Source of the DNA: Deltaproteobacteria bacterium | GTDB taxonomy: Bacteria > Desulfobacterota > Binatia > Binatales > Binataceae | Direction: 5' to 3' | Assembly (NCBI GenBank): GCA_021817345.1 | Contig: JAKAVC010000100.1 | Coordinates: 1 to 39,449 of the forward strand | Length of the DNA stretch: 39,449 nt | Part shown: positions 33,553-39,449 of the stretch, in pieces | How the letters are laid out: every line of letters begins with the position of its first letter | Position numbering within the stretch: position 1 is the stretch's first letter | Notes under the pieces: model-generated | Seen by the model: only the letters and a program-made list of their open reading frames with translations | Database searches by the model: none | Told to the model about the DNA's origin: nothing | Made by a program: the position numbers and the translations under genes

Positions 33553-34914
33553 TTACGAAGGCCTGGCAACCTTGGGCAGGTCGGCGAGCGCCGCCTGTAT
33601 CGCCTCTTCGGGGTAGGGCGAGTCTTTGAGTTCGCCTCTCAGGTAGCGATCGTAGGCGGCCATGTCGAAATGCCCGTGCCCGGAGAGCGTAAAAAAGATG
33701 GTCTTGCGCTCGCCGGTTTGCCTGCACTTGAGCGCCTCGTCGAGCGCGGCGCGGATCGCGTGGTTGGCTTCAGGCGCGGGAATAATTCCCTCGGCGCGGG
33801 CGAAGGTCAGCCCGGCCTCGAAAGTCGCGCGCTGGGGCACGGCGATGGCCTCGACCAGCCCGTCGTGATGGAGCTGCGAGACCAGCGGCGAGTCGCCGTG
33901 GTAGCGCAGGCCGCCGGCGTGGATTGCGGGCGGGATAAAGCTGCGCCCGAGCGTGTACATCAGCATCAGCGGCGTCAGCCCGGCGCTGTCGCCCGAGTCG
34001 TAGGCGTAGTGGCCGCGGGTCAAGGTGGGACACGAATCCGGCTCGACCGCGACCAGGCGCACCACGCGCCCAGCCGCCTTGTCGGCGAAGAACGGGAACG
34101 CAGTGCCGCCGAAGTTCGAGCCGCCGCCGCAGCAGGCAATGACCACGTCGGGATAGTCGCCCGCCTTCTCGAACTGCTTCTTTGCTTCAAGCCCGATCAC
34201 GGTCTGATGCAGCAGGACGTGGTTGAGCACCGAGCCGAGCGCGTAGTTGGTGTCCTTGCGCGAGCCGGCTTCTTCGACCGCCTCGGAGATCGCGATGCCG
34301 AGCGAGCCGGGCGAGTCGGGGTGGTCCGCGAGCACCGCGCGTCCGGAGTTGGTCCGCGTGCTCGGGCTGGCGATCACCTCCGCGCCCCATGTCTGCATCA
34401 TCGAGCGCCGAAACGGCTTCTGCTCGTAGCTCACGCGCACCATGAAGACACGGATCTCGATGCCGAACATCCGCCCCGCCATCGCGAGCGCCGAACCCCA
34501 TTGTCCGGCACCGGTCTCGGTCGTGAGACGGCGGATTCCGGCGCGCCGATTGAAGTAGGCTTGCGCGACCGCGGTGTTGGGCTTATGCGAGCCGGCGGGG
34601 CTGACGCCTTCGTATTTGTAGTAGATCTTCGCCGGCGTCCCCAGCGCCTCTTCCAGGCGCAACGCACGATAAAGCGGGCTCGGACGCCATAGCCGGTAGA
34701 TCTCACGGACCGGCTCGGGAATCTCGATCCAGCGCTCGCGCGAGACCTCCTGCTCGATGAGCGAAGGCGGAAAAATTGCCGCCAACGCGTCGGGCCCGAT
34801 CGGCGCGCCGTCGGGGCCGAGCGCGGGCGCCGGCGGGCGCGGCATGTCGGATACCACGTTGTACCAATGGGTCGGAATTTCCGACTCGTCGAGCAGGAAT
34901 TTCACTTGTGACAT
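33553..34914 (-). CDS. TrpB-like pyridoxal-phosphate enzyme (TrpB2 type)
   Basis: This 453-residue PLP enzyme of the tryptophan-synthase-beta fold makes tryptophan from indole and serine, or a related beta-replacement product. The cofactor lysine is K111 in [11 protein letters not shown], the catalytic Glu is E133 in TETGAGQWG, and the phosphate-binding loop is CCGGGSN. The length and the N-terminal PRPPAP segment mark the TrpB2 class, which often occurs without trpA; no trp gene is near. Codon use looks like its neighbours. The ATG has no clear ribosome site. It ends 20 bases from the convergent acyl-CoA dehydrogenase gene. Confidence 0.9.
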   Translation of the reverse strand: MSQVKFLLDESEIPTHWYNVVSDMPRPPAPALGPDGAPIGPDALAAIFPPSLIEQEVSRERWIEIPEPVREIYRLWRPSPLYRALRLEEALGTPAKIYYKYEGVSPAGSHKPNTAVAQAYFNRRAGIRRLTTETGAGQWGSALAMAGRMFGIEIRVFMVRVSYEQKPFRRSMMQTWGAEVIASPSTRTNSGRAVLADHPDSPGSLGIAISEAVEEAGSRKDTNYALGSVLNHVLLHQTVIGLEAKKQFEKAGDYPDVVIACCGGGSNFGGTAFPFFADKAAGRVVRLVAVEPDSCPTLTRGHYAYDSGDSAGLTPLMLMYTLGRSFIPPAIHAGGLRYHGDSPLVSQLHHDGLVEAIAVPQRATFEAGLTFARAEGIIPAPEANHAIRAALDEALKCRQTGERKTIFFTLSGHGHFDMAAYDRYLRGELKDSPYPEEAIQAALADLPKVARPS

Positions 34915-35260
34915 TTAAGCCGAGACTTCCATTTCAGGCTGAATCAACCCGCCATTAACACCCGCTAGTTTGCAAACGCAAGATGCCGGGCGGGCGTCGC
35001 ATCCCGGCAATGATTTATTGGCGCGGCGTCGGGCTGGAGTTCGGCCGATGATGGCTTCTCGAATTCGTTCGCAAGCGCCACGCGAGCGAGGCCACGCGCT
35101 GCCACAAGGCCGCGGGAGATTCGGTCCGGTCCACCTTTACGGCCCACCCGCATCTTTACCCATGTTGATTTGCGGTCGTCCCCGACTGCATGATGCTGTA
35201 CACGGGGACGCCGAACGGCGTGGATTTTGGGTGGCAACGAGCGAGCCGGAACACGGCAGG
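34915..35260. promoter_or_regulatory. 346-base divergent region between TrpB2 and HTH-citrate synthase
   Basis: No convincing gene is seen. The region holds both divergent promoters (not resolvable by eye) and an inverted repeat at 35177-35210. A frame continuing upstream from the citrate synthase is open but reads as low-complexity, Arg/Pro-rich protein without family features. Confidence 0.5.
35177..35210. promoter_or_regulatory. Inverted repeat upstream of HTH-citrate synthase
   Basis: Arms CGTCCCCG (35177-35184) and CGGGGACG (35203-35210) are exact inverses separated by 18 bases; the spacer itself contains GCATGATGC. The site lies 50-85 bases before the start of a gene whose product has a DNA-binding domain, so it is a candidate operator. 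Confidence 0.4.
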
Positions 35261-36559
35261 ATGCTGACCGCGGCGGAAGCCGCGAACCAGTTGGGAGTAA
35301 AGGTCGGGACTCTCTACGCCTACGTCAGCCGCGGATGGCTGAAAAGCTATCGGCGGCGCGTCGGGCGTCAGGCGCTGTACCGGCGCTCCGATATCGAGGC
35401 ATTGCGCGGGCTGGTTGCTCCCGAGCGCGGACGCCGGGCGCGCAGCGTTCCCGACGCATCCTCGTGGGTAACCGTCGCGCAGCCCAAGAGCGCCGCGGGA
35501 ATCTCACTCCCGGGCGTTATCGTCACCGAATCCGCAATCAGTTCGATAATCGAGAAGCATCTTGCCTACCGCGGCTATCCAATCGAAGAAGTCGTAGCGC
35601 ACGCCTCGTTCGAGGAGACGTGCCTGCTGCTATGGAAGGGTGAGCGTCCTGGCGGGAGCGAGGTTGCGGATCTTCGCGCCGCTATCGCCGCGGCAAAGCT
35701 TCCCGCGGCCGTTTCGGCGACGATAGCCGCGCTCGGTGACGACGCTCCGCCGCTGCTTCGGCTTTCAGCGATGATGCCGAGCCTTGCGGCCTTTGAGCAT
35801 CGCGGCGACCCGCTTTCGCGCCCGGAGCGTGCCCGGCGGATTATCGCGATGCTGCCGCTGCCGCTCGCGCGAAAGCCTGGAGCTTCCGTCAGCGCCGAGG
35901 GCGGGATGGCCGAACGGCTGCTCAAAACCGTCGCCGGCACCTCAGCTTCGGACTGGGAGCGCGCGGCGATGAACCAAATTCTTGTCGCCTGCGCCGAGCA
36001 CGAGATGAACGCCTCGACGTTCGCGGCGCGCGTGGTCGCGAGCACCGGCGCTGACCTCTACGCTTCGGTGCTGGCCGCCCTGTGCTCGCTTTCCGGGCCG
36101 ATTCACGGCGGCGCGTGCGACCGAATCGAGCGGATGTTCGCCGACCTGGAGGCGGGAAGGAAGCTCGACGATCTGCTCGATGCGTTCACGCGTGAGCGCC
36201 GTCTTCCACCCGGCTTCGGCCATCACATCTATCCCGACGGCGACCCGCGAGCGGTCCTGCTGCGCGAAACCGCCGCCGCGATCGAGCGCCACAAAGGACG
36301 CACGCTTTACGCGAGCGCGCTTCGAGTTGAGCAAGCCGTATGGAAACGCGAGCGGCTTCGCCCCAACCTCGATTTTTACCTGACCGTGTGCGTCAGGATG
36401 CTCGGTTTTAGGCGCGGGATGCCGGCTGCGATCTTCGCGGTGGGGCGATGCGCCGGATGGATCGCGCACATCCTGGAGCAATACGAGAACAACCGCCTTA
36501 TCCGCCCGCGGATGCGCTACCGCGGCGTCCCGGTCCGCCACTGGGAAACAAGGGCCTGA
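35261..36559 (+). CDS. Citrate synthase-family enzyme with N-terminal helix-turn-helix domain
   Basis: The 432-residue fusion joins a MerR/excisionase-type HTH (residues 1-45: LTAAEAANQLGVKVGTLYAY, then RRSDIEAL) to a full citrate synthase domain. Catalytic residues match the family: H247 in CAEHEMNASTF, H282 in GPIHGGAC, H321 in PGFGHHIYPDGDPR with R330, D371 in RPNLDFYL and R396 in VGRCAGW. It should therefore condense acetyl-CoA (or propionyl-CoA) with oxaloacetate, or bind these ligands. Such HTH-bearing homologues are seen in databases, but their role is poorly defined. The start is unsure: ATG 35261 or GTG 35231; neither has a clean ribosome site. Confidence 0.85.
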   Translation: MLTAAEAANQLGVKVGTLYAYVSRGWLKSYRRRVGRQALYRRSDIEALRGLVAPERGRRARSVPDASSWVTVAQPKSAAGISLPGVIVTESAISSIIEKHLAYRGYPIEEVVAHASFEETCLLLWKGERPGGSEVADLRAAIAAAKLPAAVSATIAALGDDAPPLLRLSAMMPSLAAFEHRGDPLSRPERARRIIAMLPLPLARKPGASVSAEGGMAERLLKTVAGTSASDWERAAMNQILVACAEHEMNASTFAARVVASTGADLYASVLAALCSLSGPIHGGACDRIERMFADLEAGRKLDDLLDAFTRERRLPPGFGHHIYPDGDPRAVLLRETAAAIERHKGRTLYASALRVEQAVWKRERLRPNLDFYLTVCVRMLGFRRGMPAAIFAVGRCAGWIAHILEQYENNRLIRPRMRYRGVPVRHWETRA

Positions 36560-36842
36560 ACTTTTCCGCGCGCCGGTCTTTCCTGCCGCTCGCATTTTTT
36601 CACATCAGAAGGCCGGCGCTCTTTTCAGCCAACGCATCGCTTTGCGTTGGGCGGCATGCCGCCTTTCAGACTCTCGCCCGATGACCGGCGGAGACAGCGC
36701 GGATGTTGCCCGTTGATTGCGGCATCTGTGCCGCGGAGGGCGGCTGCGACCGCTGAGCGGCGGCTACTTTGCGACCGTGCGCGAAAGCCTTTGACGGTCG
36801 GCGCGCCCACGTCGTATTGAAGATGCGGGGAGCACGCCGCTC
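36560..36842. other. Gap with hairpins, no gene seen
   Basis: This 283-base gap is GC-rich and carries no supported frame. It contains an 8-bp stem (36629-36636 with 36643-36650, loop TCGCTT) directly followed by a perfect 14-base palindrome at 36650-36663, then TTT. This may terminate the citrate synthase transcript. Confidence 0.45.
36629..36663 (+). terminator. Possible terminator after HTH-citrate synthase
   Basis: CCAACGCA and TGCGTTGG form a hairpin with a six-base loop, followed by the palindrome GGCGGCATGCCGCC and TTT. It lies about 70 bases after the stop codon. The T run is short, so confidence is low. Confidence 0.4.
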
Positions 36843-37862
36843 ATGAAGGCTATCGCCAAAACTCGCCCTGCCTATGGCGCGGAGGTAATCGAGCTTCCGG
36901 TTCCGCGTCCCGGCCCGAATGAACTTCTGGTAAAGATCGCCGCGTGCGGAATCTGCGGCTCCGATCTTCATCTCTATCTGTGGGAACTCGGCGCGGAGCG
37001 AATCGCCGGCCGTCTTCCGTTCGTGCTCGGCCATGAGCCCGCCGGCGAGGTGGTCGAAACCGGCCCGGGCGTGACCGGCTTTCGTCCCGGCGACCGCGTC
37101 GCGCTCGATCCCTTTGGTCATTGCGGGCGATGCGGCCCGTGCCGCGCCGGACGATTCCATCTCTGCGCCGCGCCGACCACGCTCTCCGGCGCGTTCGCCG
37201 AATTCACGATTGCGCCGGTCGCCAATGCGTATCTTGTTCCGCCCACGATGGATTTCGAGCAGGCCGCGATGCTGGAGCCGTTCGGCACCGGGCTTCACGC
37301 GGTCGAGCAATCATGCCTTCGCGCGGGCGACAGCGCCGTAATCGAGGGTCCCGGTCCGATCGGGCTTAGTATCGCGCTGGCGGCGCGAGCGCTGGGCGTG
37401 ACTTCGATCGTCGTGACCGGGCTTGGCGTTGACGCGGAGCGGCTCGCGATAGCCGAGCGGATGGGGTTTCACACCGTGGCTGCGGGTCGTCCCGGATGGA
37501 CCGCAGAAGTGCGCGCGATGCTTCCCGCCGGCGGCGCGGACGCCGTATTCGACGCGTGCGGGATGCTCGATTCGGCGCGCGAACTGCTGCGGCGCGGCGG
37601 CGAGCTTGTCGAAGTCGGATGGCCCGCGCGCGACGTCTCCAGCGCGGAACTGCGCGCACTTTTCTTCCACGGTGTCACACTAATCAACTCGCGAATCCGC
37701 ACACCCGAGACGTGGCGGCGGGCGATCGCGATGGTCGCGTCGGGAAACGTCGATCTGCGCCCGATGGTGACGCATCGGTACGAAATTTCGCATGGGATCG
37801 AGGCATTCGAACTGCTCCGCGCGCGCGGCGGACTCAAGGCGCTGGTGGTTCCGGGCACATGA
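36843..37862 (+). CDS. Zinc-dependent alcohol/polyol dehydrogenase (MDR family)
   Basis: This 339-residue NAD(P)-dependent dehydrogenase is of the sorbitol/threonine dehydrogenase type. Catalytic zinc ligands are C38 in CGICGSD, H64-E65 in GHEPAGE and probably E145 in MLEPFGTGLHA. Structural zinc cysteines are C94, C97, C100 and C108 (GHCGRCGPCRAGRFHLC). The Rossmann motif is EGPGPIGLS (168-176). The C-terminal part ALVVPGT is normal. The alcohol substrate is unknown. The next gene, an amidohydrolase, begins 52 bases downstream and is likely co-transcribed. Confidence 0.92.
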   Translation: MKAIAKTRPAYGAEVIELPVPRPGPNELLVKIAACGICGSDLHLYLWELGAERIAGRLPFVLGHEPAGEVVETGPGVTGFRPGDRVALDPFGHCGRCGPCRAGRFHLCAAPTTLSGAFAEFTIAPVANAYLVPPTMDFEQAAMLEPFGTGLHAVEQSCLRAGDSAVIEGPGPIGLSIALAARALGVTSIVVTGLGVDAERLAIAERMGFHTVAAGRPGWTAEVRAMLPAGGADAVFDACGMLDSARELLRRGGELVEVGWPARDVSSAELRALFFHGVTLINSRIRTPETWRRAIAMVASGNVDLRPMVTHRYEISHGIEAFELLRARGGLKALVVPGT

Positions 37863-37914
37863 GCGCGAAAAGCGCGTCCGAAATCATGGAGCTTCAAACC
37901 GGGAGGCAAAGGGG

Positions 37915-39033
37915 ATGAAAGACGGATTCAAAATCGTCGATGTCGACACCCATCTGATGGAGCCCGAGTACGTATTCGAGCGATATATCGATACGCGCTA
38001 CAAGTCCCAGGCGCCGCGTGTCGCGGTTGCGCCCGAATCGGGCCGGCGCACCTTCATGGTCGAGGGCGAGCCGTTCACGCGCGAAAAGGGCAAGTATCCG
38101 ATGGCCGCGCCCGGCTTCCTTGAAGCAGTGCGCAAGGCGATGCAGCGCTTCGAGCGCGCGATGAAGCAGGGATTCAGCGTCGAGAGCCGCCTGCAGGACA
38201 TGGACGAGCAGGGCGTGGACGTGCAGATCGTCTATCCCACCGTCGCGGGCCAGATGCTCGGGCGCGAGTTCAAGGACTCGAAGCTGCTCGCCGCGTGCTG
38301 CCGCGCCTACAACGACTGGAGCGCGGACTTCTGCTCGAAGGCTCCCGAGCGCCTCAAGTGGGCTGCCATTCTGCCGATGCAGGATGTCGGCGAATCGCTC
38401 AAGGAAGCCGGGCGCGCGGCCAAAAACGGCGCGATCAGTTTCTATGTCCGCCCGAACCCGGTCAGAGGCCGCACGATCTTTCACGAGGACTACATCCCGC
38501 TATGGGCCGAAGTCGAAAAGCTCGGCCTTCCGATCTCGACTCACGATTCCGGCTCCGCCTCGGTGCCGTCGTTCGGCGACCGGATGGATACGCACGTGAC
38601 CGGCCACATCCTGTCCCATCCGTTCGAGGCGATGGCCGCGATGGCGGGTCTTATCTGGTACGGAATTATCGAAAGATTCCCCAGGCTCCGCGTCGTGCAG
38701 GTTGAGGCCGACGCGGGATGGGTTCCCTACTGGCTGCAGCGGATGGAGCAGCACTGGGACTTCAGCGGCAACTCCGAGCACGAGTACCTGAAGCGCCGCC
38801 CGACCGAGTACTTCAAGTCGAGCTTCTTTGTCGCGTTTCGCGGTGACGAGCCGACGATGAAATCCGCCGTCGAGCTGGTCGGGGACGGGAACTTCCTGTG
38901 GGACACCGATTATCCGCACCCCGACGGCACCTTCCCATGGGGACTCGACGCGCTCCTGAAGCAGCCGATAGCGGACGAGAGCAAGCGCCGAATCCTGTGG
39001 GACAACGCCGCGCGCGCCTTCAATCTGGACTAG
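37915..39033 (+). CDS. Amidohydrolase-family (ACMSD-like) metal-dependent hydrolase or decarboxylase
   Basis: This 372-residue TIM-barrel enzyme belongs to the amidohydrolase-2 group. The N-terminal metal-binding segment is VDVDTHLMEP (D11, H13), then STHDSGSASVPS, the HILSHPFEAMAAM helix and the C-terminal DTDYPHPDGT, whose Asp is the usual metal ligand. The sequence fits hydrolases or decarboxylases that act on aromatic or carboxylated compounds; which one is not decidable. GGGAGG at 37901-37906 fixes the ATG. The preceding alcohol dehydrogenase and this gene may be consecutive steps in breakdown of an organic compound. Confidence 0.88.
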   Translation: MKDGFKIVDVDTHLMEPEYVFERYIDTRYKSQAPRVAVAPESGRRTFMVEGEPFTREKGKYPMAAPGFLEAVRKAMQRFERAMKQGFSVESRLQDMDEQGVDVQIVYPTVAGQMLGREFKDSKLLAACCRAYNDWSADFCSKAPERLKWAAILPMQDVGESLKEAGRAAKNGAISFYVRPNPVRGRTIFHEDYIPLWAEVEKLGLPISTHDSGSASVPSFGDRMDTHVTGHILSHPFEAMAAMAGLIWYGIIERFPRLRVVQVEADAGWVPYWLQRMEQHWDFSGNSEHEYLKRRPTEYFKSSFFVAFRGDEPTMKSAVELVGDGNFLWDTDYPHPDGTFPWGLDALLKQPIADESKRRILWDNAARAFNLD

Positions 39034-39042
39034 TGTTGTCTC

Positions 39043-39054
39043 CCGTAATTACGG
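39043..39054. repeat. 12-base palindrome before the IS remnant
   Basis: CCGTAATTACGG is a perfect palindrome nine bases after the amidohydrolase stop and about 50 before the transposase remnant. It could be a weak terminator or part of an element end; nothing decides between them. Confidence 0.35.
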
Positions 39055-39105
39055 TTGAATAGTTCTCTTGCTTGCATGATCGGCATCATTTGCGGTTAAG
39101 GAGAG

Positions 39106-39449
39106 ATGCCGATGGCGATTGGGGGAGCGGAGGCGGAACCGGCGTTGAGCGCTGAGGAGCACGCGCGGTTGACGAGCCTTGCCGCATCGCGTTCGCAGCC
39201 GCACGCGATGGTCGCGCGGGAGAAATTGGTTCTGTGAGCGATCCGGGGCGAGAGCAACCGCGCTATCGCGCCGCGTCTGGGCTTGGAGCCTGCTCACGTT
39301 CCGCAAGTGGCGCTCGCGCAGGCTTTCGGAACGTGTCAACGAAGGTTGAGACACTTGGGTTCCGCAATTAGCGGAGCAAACGACCTCCAAGCGGGCCGGG
39401 GCGGGCGGGTTGATCCAGACCTCTTGCGGGGGTCTGAGGACGCGCGGCC
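39106..39449 (+). pseudogene. Decayed IS630-family transposase fragment
   Basis: AAGGAG precedes the ATG at 39106. The first 43 codons (SAEEHARLTSLAASRSQPHA, then MVAREKLVL) match the N-terminal helix-turn-helix region of IS630-type transposases. A TGA at 39235-39237 interrupts it; reading through gives AIRGESNRAIAPRLGLEP, the expected continuation. A shift to another frame near 39290-39310 then gives FRKWRSRRLSERV, the next conserved piece. At least one stop and one frameshift make it inactive. The remnant runs to the window edge, so its far end cannot be seen. Confidence 0.78.

Noticed and set aside
36221..36252. HR to HH change in the GFGH-x-Y motif of the citrate synthase
   Set aside because: The changed position is not one of the catalytic residues (animal citrate synthases have Ala there), and H321 and R330 are intact.
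1..39449. CRISPR array, rRNA or tRNA genes, phage structural genes
   Set aside because: No regular repeat-spacer pattern, rRNA-like sequence or phage gene could be recognised anywhere in the window.

Overview
The window is a high-GC, densely coded bacterial stretch carrying about 32 recognisable protein genes and no RNA gene that I can see. The cell envelope is Gram-negative: there are three outer-membrane beta-barrel candidates (15113-16072, 21033-23414, 29158-30516), a lipoprotein and several Sec signal peptides. A likely F420-type flavin/deazaflavin enzyme (4536-4955), a luciferase-like monooxygenase family enzyme (30547-31617), a class III CoA-transferase, two crotonases, an AidB-like acyl-CoA dehydrogenase, a TrpB2-type enzyme and an amidohydrolase together resemble uncultured soil lineages such as Binatota/Desulfobacterota-type bacteria. 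That placement is inference from gene content; there is no rRNA or strong phylogenetic marker here.

Layout. 1-1900: the 3' half of an aquaporin, an orphan secreted protein and an orphan cysteine-motif membrane protein. 1940-4955: a plus-strand catabolic-looking run of a beta-hydroxyacid dehydrogenase, two isomerase-type crotonases and a PPOX-fold flavoprotein. 5029-9231: housekeeping and cofactor genes (Mrp/ApbC Fe-S carrier, YfhL-type ferredoxin, inositol-phosphate synthase, CoaBC). 9258-14046: a secreted zinc-phospholipase-C-like protein divergent from a run of family-4 uracil-DNA glycosylase, NfeD protease, slipin and histidine phosphatase. 14033-17253: a WtpA/ModA-like oxyanion-binding protein and an outer-membrane barrel, divergent from an XRE regulator fused to a periplasmic-binding-like domain. 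17224-19142: MoxR/RavA ATPase followed by RecO on the minus strand. 19331-23414: CoA-transferase, a DUF2946-like small exported protein and a TonB-dependent receptor. 23533-26633: a translationally coupled TldD/TldE pair. 26655-28899: a MORN-repeat lipoprotein and an unassigned ThDP enzyme, separated by a strong terminator. 29158-33532: a BamA-like barrel, an LLM oxidoreductase and an acyl-CoA dehydrogenase. 33553-39033: TrpB2-like enzyme, a citrate synthase with an N-terminal DNA-binding domain, a zinc alcohol dehydrogenase and an amidohydrolase. The right edge holds a decayed IS630-type transposase.

The genes do not form one system. The most coherent local units are the 1940-4955 acyl-CoA/F420-type run, the NfeD-slipin membrane quality-control pair, the oxyanion sensing/binding cluster at 14-17 kb, and the TldD/TldE peptidase pair. 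The best candidates for something under-described are the oxyanion cluster (which has no inner-membrane permease) and the HTH-citrate synthase fusion with an inverted repeat just upstream.
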